NCBI GenBank assembly: GCA_011087605.1
Contig: JAALLE010000022.1
Span: 1 to 47,265, forward strand
Length of the DNA: 47,265 nt
Source: Hyphomicrobiales bacterium
GTDB taxonomy: Bacteria; Pseudomonadota; Alphaproteobacteria; Rhizobiales; Rhizobiaceae
Reading direction: 5' to 3'
Shown: positions 25,502 through 35,453 of the stretch, piece after piece
Numbering within the stretch: the first letter of the stretch is position 1
How the letters are laid out: each line of letters opens with the position of its first letter
Notes under the pieces: model-generated
What the model was told of the DNA's origin: nothing
Seen by the model: the letters and a program-made list of their open reading frames with translations, nothing else
Databases searched by the model: none
Position numbers and translations under genes: made by a program

Positions 25502-26497
25502 GTGACAAATCCCGATTTTGACGTGTTGACGGTGGGCAACGCAATTGTCGATATCATTGCCCGTGCGGATGATGATTTTCTGGTTCGTGAAAACATCATC
25601 AAGGCTTCAATGAACCTGATTGATGCAGCGCGTGCGGAACATCTTTATGAAGTGATGGGGCCAGCGATTGAAGCTTCTGGTGGCAGTGCTGGCAATACAG
25701 CAGCTGGAATTGCCAGCCTGGGAGGCAAGGCAGCCTATTTCGGCAAGGTTGCAGACGACCATCTGGGCGAAATTTTTACCCATGACATCCGGGCAATCGG
25801 TGTGGATTTTGGCACCAAGCCTTTAGAAGGTCTCCCGCCAACCGCCCGCTCGATGATTTTTGTCACGCCGGATGGCGAGCGATCAATGAACACCTATCTT
25901 GGAGCCTGTGTCGAACTGGGTCCGGAAGACGTGGATGCTGACGTGGTGGCGCGTTCGAAAGTCACCTATTTTGAGGGCTATCTGTGGGATCCGCCGCGTG
26001 CCAAGGATGCTATCAGACTGGCTGCCCAAATTGCTCACGACAATCAGCGGCAGGTGGCGATCACCCTGTCAGATCCGTTTTGTGTAGATCGCTATCGTGG
26101 TGAATTTCTGGAACTGATGCGCAGTGGAACTGTCGACATAATATTCGCCAATGATGCGGAATTGAAGAGCCTCTACGAGACTTCAGATCTGGCTACCGCG
26201 ATGTCGCTGGTAAAGGATGACGTCACTCTGGCTGCGGTCACACGTGGAGAAGAAGGATCGATAATTGTTACGGGCGAAGAATCAATTGAAGTTGCTGCCC
26301 ATGCAATCGAGGTTCTGGAAGACACAACTGGGGCGGGCGATCTTTATGCTTCCGGATTCCTCTATGGCCTGACGCATAACTATAAATTGCGTGATTGCGC
26401 ACTGATTGGAGGTTTGGCGGCTGCAGAAGTCATCCAGCATGTAGGCCCGCGTCCACAGGTTAGCCTTGCCGACCTGTTGGCTCAGTCGGGAATCTGA
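25502..26497 (+). CDS. PfkB-family sugar/nucleoside kinase (adenosine kinase-like)
   Basis: The 331-residue product has the PfkB fold with SGGSAGNTAAGIASLGGKAAYFGKV near the N-terminus, a lid segment, and the catalytic DTTGAGDLYASGFLYG motif with the base Asp. Rhizobial orthologs are commonly annotated as adenosine kinase, which phosphorylates adenosine to AMP; a ribokinase-like sugar activity is possible. I chose GTG 25502 because AGGAG lies six bases upstream (25491-25495); a TTG at 25469 is an alternative that gives 342 residues. It stands alone on the plus strand. Confidence 0.87.
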   Translation: MTNPDFDVLTVGNAIVDIIARADDDFLVRENIIKASMNLIDAARAEHLYEVMGPAIEASGGSAGNTAAGIASLGGKAAYFGKVADDHLGEIFTHDIRAIGVDFGTKPLEGLPPTARSMIFVTPDGERSMNTYLGACVELGPEDVDADVVARSKVTYFEGYLWDPPRAKDAIRLAAQIAHDNQRQVAITLSDPFCVDRYRGEFLELMRSGTVDIIFANDAELKSLYETSDLATAMSLVKDDVTLAAVTRGEEGSIIVTGEESIEVAAHAIEVLEDTTGAGDLYASGFLYGLTHNYKLRDCALIGGLAAAEVIQHVGPRPQVSLADLLAQSGI

Positions 26498-26514
26498 AAT
26501 CTGCCCGAAAGACT

Positions 26515-27234
26515 CTAATTCAGCGCTTCCAGCAGATCCGCGAGAAAGTCATCCAGATGATCCGTGGCAAAGTCGATTGCCTGATCTTCCACTACTTCGT
26601 GTTCCCAGGCTTCGGCATTGTGTGCTGAGTCATGTGCCGGTGTAACCAGCACTGTACGCATCCCGAATTTATTCGGCACATGGAGGTTGCGAGGCATGTC
26701 CTCAAACATCGCCGCCTTTAATGGGTCGACCGCATGGCTTTGCAGAAATTTGACATAGGGTCCTTCAGCCGGTTTTGGCACCAGGTCGGAGGCAACGATA
26801 TCAAACACCTGGTGAAAATGATCAGTGATCCCCAACCTGTCGGTTGTGCGTTTGGCGTGAGGAACATCCCCATTGGTGAAAATATGTTTGCGACCCGGCA
26901 GGGCGGCAATCAGATCACCGAGGATCGGATTGGGATCGACAGGCGAATAATCAATGTCATGCACCTTGTCGAGGAAGTCATGGGGGTCGATGTCGAAACG
27001 CTCCATCAATCCGCGCAAGGTGGTGCCGTGGCTGCGGTATAATTCCTTTTGCAATATTCTGGCTTCCGGTTTTGGCATGTTAAGAAGCTCAGCCACATAG
27101 TCTGTCATCTTCCAGTCGATCTGGGCAAACAGATCGCAATGGCGTGGATACAAGGTATTGTCGAGGTCGAAGACCCACTCAGTAACGTCTTGAAAGGAAG
27201 TTTTGAGTTTTTTGCGCCGATCCTGTTCCATCAT
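26515..27234 (-). CDS. Pyrimidine 5'-nucleotidase (HAD superfamily)
   Basis: The 239-residue protein begins its HAD domain with [20 protein letters not shown], giving the nucleophile Asp and acid Asp of DxDxT, and continues with [12 protein letters not shown] (Ser/Thr motif), the AEGPYVKF region with a lysine, and MFEDMPRNL (motif IV acids). This matches the Sdt1/Phm8-like pyrimidine nucleotidase group. It overlaps the argB stop by four bases (ATGA), so the two are co-translated, an arrangement I recall in rhizobia. Physiological substrate not shown. Confidence 0.85.
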   Translation of the reverse strand: MMEQDRRKKLKTSFQDVTEWVFDLDNTLYPRHCDLFAQIDWKMTDYVAELLNMPKPEARILQKELYRSHGTTLRGLMERFDIDPHDFLDKVHDIDYSPVDPNPILGDLIAALPGRKHIFTNGDVPHAKRTTDRLGITDHFHQVFDIVASDLVPKPAEGPYVKFLQSHAVDPLKAAMFEDMPRNLHVPNKFGMRTVLVTPAHDSAHNAEAWEHEVVEDQAIDFATDHLDDFLADLLEALN

Positions 27235-28136
27235 CGTACAAACATCGTCCCGGCGCCGTGATCGGTAAACAGTTCCAACAACACCGCATGTGGAGCTTTG
27301 CCGTTGACAATGACCACCGCTTCAACGCCCTTGTTGAGAACTTCAATACAGGTTTCAACTTTCGGGATCATGCCGCCCGAAATGGTTCCGTCTTCTATCA
27401 GGTCATGCGCCTGTTTGATGCTCAGCCGCGGGATCAACTTGCCCTGTTTGTCGAGTACGCCGGGAACATCGGTCAAGAACAGAAGTCGATTTGCGCTCAA
27501 TGCGCCGGCAACTGCGCCAGCAAACGTGTCGGCATTGACGTTATAAGTCTCGCCATCAGCGCCAAAAGCCACAGGCGCAATAATAGGTATCAGGCCGGAG
27601 CCAACAACGGTATTAAGCACCGATGTGTCAATCTTTTCCGGCTCTCCGACAAAGCCGAGATCGACAATTTCTTCAATCTTGCTATCGGGATCCCGTTGGG
27701 TGCGGTGCATTTTCTTGGCCCGCACCATATTGCCGTCTTTGCCGCACAGGCCAATCGCCCGGGCTCCTTCGGCGTTGAAATCGGCGACGATATTCTTGTT
27801 GATCAATCCCGCCAACACCATTTCGACGATTTCAACGGTCGCTTTGTCGGTGACCCTCATACCGCCCTTGAATTCGCTTTCGATCCCCATGCGGTCGAGC
27901 ATTGCGCCAATCTGGGGCCCGCCCCCATGAACAACAATTGGCTCGACACCAGACTGGCGAAGCAATGCAACGTCTCGGGCAAAGGCTTTTCCAAGCTCTG
28001 CATCACCCATGGCATGACCGCCATATTTGATAACAATGGTCTTGCCGGTATGGGCCTGCATGTAGGGCAGAGCCTGTGACAGCAGGTGAGTTTGGGTCTC
28101 AGCGTCGATGGTGGGAGGTGCAGAATTCTGGGTCAT
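27231..28136 (-). CDS. argB: Acetylglutamate kinase
   Basis: ArgB phosphorylates N-acetylglutamate in arginine biosynthesis. The 301-residue product has the glycine-rich phosphate loop [10 protein letters not shown], the substrate motif [27 protein letters not shown] and the late [15 protein letters not shown] and [11 protein letters not shown] motifs. The N-terminal extension of about 30 residues is common in the arginine-inhibited hexameric form. It heads a two-gene unit with the HAD nucleotidase and is separated from trxA upstream by a Rho-independent terminator at 28188-28220. Confidence 0.95.
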   Translation of the reverse strand: MTQNSAPPTIDAETQTHLLSQALPYMQAHTGKTIVIKYGGHAMGDAELGKAFARDVALLRQSGVEPIVVHGGGPQIGAMLDRMGIESEFKGGMRVTDKATVEIVEMVLAGLINKNIVADFNAEGARAIGLCGKDGNMVRAKKMHRTQRDPDSKIEEIVDLGFVGEPEKIDTSVLNTVVGSGLIPIIAPVAFGADGETYNVNADTFAGAVAGALSANRLLFLTDVPGVLDKQGKLIPRLSIKQAHDLIEDGTISGGMIPKVETCIEVLNKGVEAVVIVNGKAPHAVLLELFTDHGAGTMFVR

Positions 28137-28187
28137 TGGAGTGCAATCGTTGGAGAACGCAATCTTGCTACATCAATTAGGCCACAT

Positions 28188-28220
28188 AAAAAAGCACCCG
28201 ATTCGAATGAACCGGGTGCT
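28188..28220 (-). terminator. Rho-independent terminator of trxA
   Basis: On the reverse strand an 8-base-pair stem (AGCACCCG, bases 28220-28213, paired with CGGGTGCT, bases 28200-28193) has a 12-base loop and is followed by a run of six T (28193-28188). It begins 26 bases past the trxA stop and precedes argB, so it should end the long rsmI-to-trxA block. Confidence 0.85.
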
Positions 28221-28245
28221 ATGTTGGGTTGTTTGGTGTTCAGAA

Positions 28246-28566
28246 TCAGATTTCGTTGGAAATCCAGTCCGACAATTTGTTCTTTGGCGCCGCGCCAACC
28301 TGGATTGCAACAGGTTCTCCACCCTTGAACATCAGCAGAGTGGGGATCGAGCGAATGCCGTATTTGGCTGCCAGGTCGGGATTTTCATCCATATTCACCT
28401 TGGCGATCTTTACCTTGCCGTCCATTTCGGTGGAAATTTCCTCCAGACTTGGAGCGATCATTTTACAGGGGCCACACCATTCTGCCCAGAAATCGACCAC
28501 AACGGGAGTATCGGAGTTCAGAACATCAGAATCGAAGTTTCCGGTGTCGGTTTTCACAGTCGCCAT
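28246..28566 (-). CDS. trxA: Thioredoxin
   Basis: The 106-residue protein is a canonical Trx1-type thioredoxin with the active site WCGPC (Cys31 and Cys34) and the cis-proline in [11 protein letters not shown]. It reduces disulfides in ribonucleotide reductase and other cytosolic partners. GGAG lies six bases before its ATG. It is the last gene of the reverse-strand block downstream of addA, as in rhizobia, but the 111-base gap and the leader hairpin suggest it also has its own promoter. Confidence 0.96.
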   Translation of the reverse strand: MATVKTDTGNFDSDVLNSDTPVVVDFWAEWCGPCKMIAPSLEEISTEMDGKVKIAKVNMDENPDLAAKYGIRSIPTLLMFKGGEPVAIQVGAAPKNKLSDWISNEI

Positions 28567-28581
28567 ATTATGCTCCTAAAC

Positions 28582-28602
28582 GATCCCCGGTTTTGGGGAA
28601 TC
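28582..28602 (-). other. Hairpin in the trxA leader
   Basis: GAT(T)CCCC and GGGGATC can pair, with one bulge and a six-base loop, just upstream of the trxA Shine-Dalgarno. There is no T run, so it is not a standard terminator. It may stabilise the 5' end of the message or be a chance structure. Confidence 0.3.
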
Positions 28603-28677
28603 ACTGTTTGCGCCTCGTTGGGGGGAACGTAGGGAGCCGGACATAGCGGGTCAAGAAGCAGCGGCAGTTGAATCTGT

Positions 28678-31600
28678 TCACAGCTGCGCGATTTGCAAAT
28701 AGGCGGCGTCCAGCCTGGCATTTTCAAGCTCGGTGATCAGCGGGCCCTCAGTGCCATGAGTCCAGACCAGCATGCATTTGATCGGCATTTTGGGATAAAG
28801 GCGTGCCACCAGCTCGCGATATAGCGCCAGTTGTGTGACATAATCAGGAGGTATCTGATCATCTGGTCCGGGTACTTGCAAATTCGTCTTGTAGTCCAGA
28901 ATCACCACCTCCTCTGAGCCAACGGACAGCCGGTCTATCTGGCCAGAAACCGAACGAGGGCCATATTTCGTGGCAATTGTGCCCATTAACGACACTTCCC
29001 CGCGGCTCGTTTGAGGGTCGAAACAATCTGTCAGTTGAGGGTGATCTAATACGTTTCTTAAGGATTGCAGCATGTCGTGGCGCAATTCCGGGGTATATTG
29101 TGGCAATTGTGCAGCAAGGTAGGCTTCGGCTTCAGACCAGCGGCTTGATTCCTCCAAATCCGGCAGTACCTGAAGCAGTTTATGTAATGCTGTTCCCCGC
29201 CGCCTTGGGTCAGGGGCATTTGGGTCCATCGATTTTTGCTGAAAGGGTGAGGCGAGCGCCGGTTGCTGCGCCAGCGACTCATCAATTACAGCTTGCGCCC
29301 CCGAAGGATTGAGCGGTCGTGGTAATTTGATCTCTGGCGGCAAGACCTTGGATATCCAGTCAGGCAATTTCGCGGACTTGATAGGTACAGAAGAAGCGTC
29401 AGGGTTTTCCGGCTTGACGATTGTCGCTGGAGAACCTGGTGCCTTCCAGCGATGCCACAGCACTTCTTCTCCGGGTTCGTCGCCGCCATCGCCGCCATCG
29501 CCGCCATCGTCGCCGCCGTCGCCGCCGTCGCCGCTGGCATAGACATCCTGCCAGTCGGGCTCCAATGCAGTGCGGACCATGTCATGCCAGTTTGGTGTGC
29601 CGGGGCTGGTCTTGCCCCGGTATCCGCAAATGATCAGGCGATCTTCTGCGCGGGTCATGCCAACATATAGCAGACGGCGATATTCTTCTTCTGCACGGCG
29701 CCTTTCATCATCGCGCAGGTCCAGGGTTTTGCTGCAATGCTGGTCGCTCTTGGGAACCCAGAGATAGCAGGCCTCTTGATCTTGCTCTGACCAGCCATAC
29801 AAACTGGGTGCGTGCTGGCTCTGAAATGCCTGGCTGCCTTTGTCGACAAGAAAGACGATTGGTGCCTCAAGTCCTTTTGCGGCATGCACGGTCATTATGC
29901 GGACCTCTCCGGCAGAGGCGTCCATTTCGCGTTTTATTTCCGGTTGGTCCTCCTGCAATGCTTCAAGAAACGCCTGCAATCCGGGCAGGCTGCCCTGTTC
30001 ATAGGCGAGTGCGGTATCGAGAAAAGCGTCCATGACGTCCTCAGCTTCATTGCCAAGGCGGGCCAAAATCTTTTTCCGCCCACCCATTGTGCCAAGTATT
30101 CGAGCATAAAATTCATATACCGGGACTTGGTCACTCAGTTTTTGCCACTGGGTGATTTGATCAAATGCATCGCAAAATTGTTGGCCTTCGGCATGCTTGA
30201 GGGCTTCAAACAAGGTAAGTTCTGTAGTCGAGAGAAATCGATTTTGCGCCAGATTGAACAAATCGTCTTCCGACAATCCGATCAACGGAGATTTCAGAAC
30301 TGCCGCAAGTGCCAAATCATCCTGTGGCGTCAGAGTGATTTGTCCCAGCGCGATCAAATCCTTGATCGCAATATGATCGGTGATGATCAACCGATCGGCA
30401 CCAGAAACGGCAATTCCGCGAGCCTTCAGTCCCCTGTTCAAGGCTCCGACAAACCGGTCCCGGGATCGCACCAGTACAAGAATGTCTCCGGCGGTGATTT
30501 TTTTGCCGGTGGCTTCTATTGATTCAGTGCCAACCCAGGACGCGATTTGGCCAGCCATTTTATCGGCCAATAACAGCGCCTGGTGCTGGCCCGCAATGTC
30601 AATCGGCACATGCCAGTTTTCAGGATCATCTCCCGGCGCAGCTTCGATCAGATCCCACACTTCCACAGAACCTGCGTCTTTTTGACGAGCGGCAGTGTGT
30701 GCGGGCGGTGTTGCGTCAAAGGTCACTCCCTTTGCATGTTCTTCGATATCAAAGACCGCATCGACGGCCGCCAGAACATCCATGGTAGATCGAAATGACA
30801 ATCCAAGCGCCACATCTTCGAAGGTTTTTTGGGTAGCATCAGCCTGCCGCTGATAGCGGCGTTTCTGTTCGGCAAAATTTCGCGGCTCAGCACCCCGAAA
30901 TGAATAGATGGATTGTTTTTCATCTCCCACCGCAAAAACGGTACGCTGGGCCAAACGGGCGGATTGACCGGTAAAAAACTCGTCAGCCAGCGCCGAAATG
31001 ATTTGCCACTGTTTGGGGCTTGTGTCCTGGGCTTCATCCAACAAGACGTGGTCAATGCCAAGATCCAACTTGTAAAGTACCCAGGCGCGGGCGTCGCTGC
31101 GAGACAATAAGTCTGCTGTGCGATCGATCAGGTCATCAAAATCGAGCAATCCTCGCTGTCGCTTTTCCTGCGCGTAATAGCTAATCATTGCCTCAGCAAC
31201 CACGAGCAGCGGTTGGGTCTTGAGGATCAGTTGCAAAGTTTTGATGCGGGATTTTGCCGCCAGCCATTGCTCTCCGTCAGCTTCCATCTGGCTCCGCAGG
31301 CCGGGAAACCGATTTTCTATGTCTTTGGAAGGATATTTGCCAAAACTGCGTAATGTCCCAGTCTTTGTCAGCAGGATATCGTCAACAGCGATTGCTGCTT
31401 CCTGCGGCGATTGCGCAGTGAGGAAAGCTCTCAATTGGGCTGCCAGTTTCAGTGAATTGGTTGCGCCCGTAGACTCAGCAAACACAGCAATTTCCCGGCA
31501 ATCAAGTTGCTGAAACAGGCTGGTGCCGAGAGCCGCGTCTGTGAGGCTTTCAACACTGTCGGATGGCTCAAACTCCAGCAGTTGTCTAGCGTGTCCAGTT

Positions 31601-32265
31601 GCTGCTTCGGGCCCGCCAATGCGTTCCAACCAACTGGCAAGCGGTTCCCTTTGGTTGACGATTTCACCAAATACTTTGTTGATTTGGGCATCGGACGCCA
31701 AGTCCATCAGATCAAGAAAGGCGCTGCCAATTGAACTGTCAGGCCTGGCGTGCGCGGTCAGTGCAATGGATTGGCGTGCTTGTGCCATCAGCTGGCGCTG
31801 CATCTGATCGTCCATCACCGTAAATGTTCCAGGAACATTCGCCTCCAATGGAAACTGGTGCAACAGGGCCTCACAGAATGCATGGATGGTTTGAATTTTC
31901 AGACCACCAGGTGTTTCAAGCGCACGGGCAAAAAGAATGCGGGCACGGGCCAGTTGAGCGGGCGACGCTGGCATCCCCTCAATGCGTTCAATTTCGTCGC
32001 TGAGTTCCGCATCATTCAGGCCAACCCATTGCCCCAAAATGTCAAACACTCTGTTGGACATTTCACCAGCTGCAGCCTTTGTATAGGTGAGGCACAATAT
32101 TCGCGATGGATCGACACCGGATAATAATTGCCGCACGACCCGTTGCGCCAAAACATAGGTCTTGCCGGATCCTGCATTGGCTGACACCCAAGCAGAATTG
32201 GTCGGCGTTGAAGCCCTTCCTTGCGAAAGTTTGGTATGTTCATCGATCGTCAGGTCTCGACCCAT
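28678..32265 (-). CDS. addA: AddA helicase-nuclease subunit
   Basis: AddA is the UvrD-type helicase and nuclease of the AddAB complex, which resects double-strand breaks for RecA loading. The 1195-residue product has Walker A with Lys35 (ANAGSGKTYVLAQRV), the DEAQDTSPKQW Walker B, SFRGAE, the YVGMTRAEDRL motif near residues 870-885, and a C-terminal PD-(D/E)xK nuclease (GQIDRLSVG, VVILDYKTNL). Between the helicase and nuclease a linker of glycine/aspartate repeats occupies about residues 911-929, encoded by a 9-base microsatellite. Its start overlaps the addB stop by one base (TGATG). Confidence 0.96.
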   Translation of the reverse strand: MGRDLTIDEHTKLSQGRASTPTNSAWVSANAGSGKTYVLAQRVVRQLLSGVDPSRILCLTYTKAAAGEMSNRVFDILGQWVGLNDAELSDEIERIEGMPASPAQLARARILFARALETPGGLKIQTIHAFCEALLHQFPLEANVPGTFTVMDDQMQRQLMAQARQSIALTAHARPDSSIGSAFLDLMDLASDAQINKVFGEIVNQREPLASWLERIGGPEAATGHARQLLEFEPSDSVESLTDAALGTSLFQQLDCREIAVFAESTGATNSLKLAAQLRAFLTAQSPQEAAIAVDDILLTKTGTLRSFGKYPSKDIENRFPGLRSQMEADGEQWLAAKSRIKTLQLILKTQPLLVVAEAMISYYAQEKRQRGLLDFDDLIDRTADLLSRSDARAWVLYKLDLGIDHVLLDEAQDTSPKQWQIISALADEFFTGQSARLAQRTVFAVGDEKQSIYSFRGAEPRNFAEQKRRYQRQADATQKTFEDVALGLSFRSTMDVLAAVDAVFDIEEHAKGVTFDATPPAHTAARQKDAGSVEVWDLIEAAPGDDPENWHVPIDIAGQHQALLLADKMAGQIASWVGTESIEATGKKITAGDILVLVRSRDRFVGALNRGLKARGIAVSGADRLIITDHIAIKDLIALGQITLTPQDDLALAAVLKSPLIGLSEDDLFNLAQNRFLSTTELTLFEALKHAEGQQFCDAFDQITQWQKLSDQVPVYEFYARILGTMGGRKKILARLGNEAEDVMDAFLDTALAYEQGSLPGLQAFLEALQEDQPEIKREMDASAGEVRIMTVHAAKGLEAPIVFLVDKGSQAFQSQHAPSLYGWSEQDQEACYLWVPKSDQHCSKTLDLRDDERRRAEEEYRRLLYVGMTRAEDRLIICGYRGKTSPGTPNWHDMVRTALEPDWQDVYASGDGGDGGDDGGDGGDGGDEPGEEVLWHRWKAPGSPATIVKPENPDASSVPIKSAKLPDWISKVLPPEIKLPRPLNPSGAQAVIDESLAQQPALASPFQQKSMDPNAPDPRRRGTALHKLLQVLPDLEESSRWSEAEAYLAAQLPQYTPELRHDMLQSLRNVLDHPQLTDCFDPQTSRGEVSLMGTIATKYGPRSVSGQIDRLSVGSEEVVILDYKTNLQVPGPDDQIPPDYVTQLALYRELVARLYPKMPIKCMLVWTHGTEGPLITELENARLDAAYLQIAQL
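29478..29537. repeat. TCGCCGCC(A/G) tandem repeat inside addA
   Basis: Seven or so 9-base units of the form TCGCCGCCA or TCGCCGCCG, with one extra TCG triplet, encode the glycine/aspartate-rich GGDGGDDGGDGG linker of AddA on the reverse strand. Slippage would add or remove three residues at a time, so the frame stays open. The run is close in composition to the ligase repeat at 21002. Confidence 0.85.
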
Positions 32266-35200
32266 CAGTCGCTCCCCTCATCGTCGACAACAGTCCATTC
32301 TCGAACTCTTGCCAGGTGATCATAGTCGGACTCCCAGGCTTTCTCGGGTGCTTGTCGCGCCTTTGATCGATAGTCTTTTTCAGGTGATCGGTAAGCGTTG
32401 ATGAGATCGCGCAGCTGGGCCCATGATTCTTCGCCCAGATCATGCGCCTGAGATGAGTCAGATCCAGACTTGCCAATAGTGTCGACCTGCAGGTCCGATC
32501 CCGGACGCAGCCGAACATAACCCAGCTTGCTGGTGGAGCGTTTCAACTCTTCGCCAAATCCACCTCGCACCGCCATGGCAGCTTCCAAAGGCAATTGCGG
32601 GGCGTTGAGGTCGGAGACGGCCTTAAGCTTTGGTTCCAGTCCGGTTTTATAATCGAATATGGCTAAGGTGTCGTTTTTCAACCGGTCGATTCTGTCGACC
32701 CGTCCACTCAGGGAAAATCCGTCCAGACCGACCTTGGTGTGACCACTCAACTCAACAAAGGGTTTCTCAACTTGCTTCATCTGCTCGCGGTGCCAGGACA
32801 GCAAGTTGACTGCGATCGACTGAAATCGCGGCCACCATTGCACGGCGACATCGGGTGGTATGGCGGCGGCGTCAAAATGACGACGGGCGATCCCGGTCAG
32901 TTGATCAAGGGCGTCTTCTGCATCAGGATCTGTGACCTGACTTACAAAGTCTTCAACGATCGCGTGATAGAGCTCGCCCCGTTCACGCGCATCCGCCTCT
33001 CGGGCCAGTGGGTCGAGTGGAACCAGTTTCAATATGCGCTTGGCGTAAATTGCATAGGGGTCCATTACCCAGGTTTCAATATCGGTGATCGACAAGCCTG
33101 TCGGTCGCGCAGACAGTGGAGGCGTCGGTCGCGGTTGGCTGCAAGGTTGTGCTCGTTGGTCTGGAGAATCTAGCAAACCAGCCCACTCAAGGTAGCAGTT
33201 CCCGCGATCACACAGTGAAGTGGTGACCTTTTCGCCAACCAATATCGTCAGCCTTTGCAGCCATCGCGATGCAATGGTCGGCGCGTTGTCGGATTTTGTT
33301 GCGCGGGTGAGAATAACGTCCCTGGTACCCATGAGCATTTGAAAATCATGGGCAGCGAGACCGGTGCGGCGTTCCGGTGGTGGCAATCCCAAAGCTGACT
33401 TCATCGGGCGAGATAGAAAGGCATCATTTTGGGTGTTCGACGGCCAGGTCTTTTCATTCAATCCACCCAGCACGATTCGATCAAAGCTTTGCAGGCGTAT
33501 TTCCAGTGGACCGAGAATGGCAACACGTGAGTGCGTACGGCCGACCGACCGGGCAACGCGATTGCCCATCAAAGCGTCAAATACATCCGGCCACTGATCT
33601 GGCTGGGCATCCAGCATCGAGCCGTGGTCTGTCAGCTCGATGAGAAAATCGGCCAGAGCGCGGCCGTTTTCAGAACCGAAAAGATGATTGAAGCGGCCTT
33701 CATGATCAACGGCGCAGGCTTCTAAAATTCGAATTGTGTGGTGGGTCAGCTCATCGACAGCGCATGCTGAACAGTCGCTCAGGTCGCTGTTGGCGAATAT
33801 CTCATCCAGTTTCCCGGCCAGCCAGAACAGGTCGCCCCAATCATTTTCAGACAGGCGTCGCAATGCTCGATGGGTTCTAATCGTCTTGTCCTGCAGGGTG
33901 GCATATTTGCGTTTTGCGTTGCTGAGATACTGTCCCCCGACGGGACATATCGAAGCGCCGCGCAGGATTGCCAGCTCAAACAGGCGGGCCGCGTGACGCG
34001 CCCGTGCCGGTTCTTCACCAAACAGGCTTATTGGGTGTTTCAAAAGACTGATCACTGACAGGGCAGAATCAGGACCAAAAGCAACTGACAAAACCAGGCG
34101 CAGGAAATTGCCCTCTGGCGTATTGCGTAGCGGTTGGCCAGCTGAATCATCAACGGCAATGCCAAATCGCTCCAGCTCAACTGCAACCCGACGGGCAAGG
34201 CCGCGGTCGGGCGTAACCAAGGCAGCAGTTTTTGTCGGCTGTTCCAAAGTTTGGCGCAGCGCCAGGGCAATGGCCAATGCCTCCTGGCGATCACCATCTG
34301 CTTCAATCAGCGCGACACCTTCAAGTGCTTTTTGCATTTGCTGCGATGAGATCTTCGTCGACAGGCTTTGCCAATTGTCGGTTGATTGGGGCGGGCGTAG
34401 CGCTTCGCTGACCAGCAATTCTCGCAGTCGCAGGTCACCGATTTCGCTGTTGCTTCCCAGATGAACGATATCCTGCAGTGATCTTGAGGAGCCCAGATGG
34501 GAGAGCAACTTCTTCAGACCATATTGAGGGTGCCCGGGGGCGGTGCCCCGGTCATCAAAGTCATTGTCGGCAAGATCGACCTTTTCCCAGGTTTCGTTAT
34601 CCAGATCCCGATCCAGACCGGGCAGAACAACGGCACCATTTTGCAGATGGGCAATCGACTTGAGCAAATCTGCGGTTGCGGGAATTGAACCTGTCGACCC
34701 TGCCGCAATGACTGGCCCTGAACTGCCGTTTTTATTGTAGGAATCGGCCTGATGTCTGAGCAATAGCGCGCGCTGGCTCGCCGCGTCCTGCAGGCCCATT
34801 TCCTCAAGGATAGCCGGCCACTGAGTCGTTGCGATCTTGAGGAATTCGAGAGTCAATTGCCACCAGTTTGCATGATCCTGGGGAACCAAATCCTGCATCA
34901 GGTTCCAGTCCGACTCTTCCGTTGCAACAGTATCCATCAGCCGCGCCAGTTCGGCGGCAAACCAGATGGCGTCACTCAACGAAGATGGCATTACCACGTC
35001 GTCACCGCGATAAAGGTCGCGCTGTTGCTGATTAAGAGATTGGGACCAGCCGTTGACCAGTCGCGATAAGATCAGGTGGCGTTTGACCGGAGGGATGATG
35101 GCGTCAAGATGGGCGTTTTCATCGAAGTTGTCTTTGTCACCCGTAAACTCGTCATCATCCACTCCACCCAAAGTTTTAATTATGGGCAACAGAGCCGATT

Positions 35201-35453
35201 CACCGTTAAATCGGGTGACAAATTCACCTGCCAGCGCACGGGCAGCGCGGCGCGTTGGCACCCAGATGGTCAGGCTGGCCAAAGCCAGCGGATCGTCCTG
35301 GGGAGCATATCCTTCGATCAGGCTGCCATCGAAAATAGCATCTATCAATGTCGGCAGGAATGCCACTCCAGGTGGAATCGAGGAGATATTTGGCAGCCCG
35401 TCACGTGTCCTTGATGTCGGAGTTTGGTCCGCTGTTTGCTGCGTGTCGGTCAA
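32265..35453 (-). CDS. addB: AddB nuclease subunit
   Basis: AddB is the second subunit of AddAB. The product is about 1062 residues, with the alphaproteobacterial-type N-terminus ISSIPPGVAFLPTLIDAIFDG. It has no Walker A (TIWVPTRRAARAL at that place), the inactive helicase fold, and a C-terminal PD-(D/E)xK nuclease (SGRVDRIDRL, AIFDYKTG). The cysteines that hold the Fe-S cluster in Firmicute AddB are not visible. The start is uncertain: TTG 35453 overlaps the upstream transferase by 53 bases, ATG 35510 would overlap it by 110, and no ATG lies between the transferase stop and the conserved IPPG motif. Confidence 0.88.
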   Translation of the reverse strand: MTDTQQTADQTPTSRTRDGLPNISSIPPGVAFLPTLIDAIFDGSLIEGYAPQDDPLALASLTIWVPTRRAARALAGEFVTRFNGESALLPIIKTLGGVDDDEFTGDKDNFDENAHLDAIIPPVKRHLILSRLVNGWSQSLNQQQRDLYRGDDVVMPSSLSDAIWFAAELARLMDTVATEESDWNLMQDLVPQDHANWWQLTLEFLKIATTQWPAILEEMGLQDAASQRALLLRHQADSYNKNGSSGPVIAAGSTGSIPATADLLKSIAHLQNGAVVLPGLDRDLDNETWEKVDLADNDFDDRGTAPGHPQYGLKKLLSHLGSSRSLQDIVHLGSNSEIGDLRLRELLVSEALRPPQSTDNWQSLSTKISSQQMQKALEGVALIEADGDRQEALAIALALRQTLEQPTKTAALVTPDRGLARRVAVELERFGIAVDDSAGQPLRNTPEGNFLRLVLSVAFGPDSALSVISLLKHPISLFGEEPARARHAARLFELAILRGASICPVGGQYLSNAKRKYATLQDKTIRTHRALRRLSENDWGDLFWLAGKLDEIFANSDLSDCSACAVDELTHHTIRILEACAVDHEGRFNHLFGSENGRALADFLIELTDHGSMLDAQPDQWPDVFDALMGNRVARSVGRTHSRVAILGPLEIRLQSFDRIVLGGLNEKTWPSNTQNDAFLSRPMKSALGLPPPERRTGLAAHDFQMLMGTRDVILTRATKSDNAPTIASRWLQRLTILVGEKVTTSLCDRGNCYLEWAGLLDSPDQRAQPCSQPRPTPPLSARPTGLSITDIETWVMDPYAIYAKRILKLVPLDPLAREADARERGELYHAIVEDFVSQVTDPDAEDALDQLTGIARRHFDAAAIPPDVAVQWWPRFQSIAVNLLSWHREQMKQVEKPFVELSGHTKVGLDGFSLSGRVDRIDRLKNDTLAIFDYKTGLEPKLKAVSDLNAPQLPLEAAMAVRGGFGEELKRSTSKLGYVRLRPGSDLQVDTIGKSGSDSSQAHDLGEESWAQLRDLINAYRSPEKDYRSKARQAPEKAWESDYDHLARVREWTVVDDEGSD

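Noticed and set aside
29478-29537. CRISPR-like array
   Set aside because: The repeat has no spacers; it is a coding 9-base microsatellite within addA.
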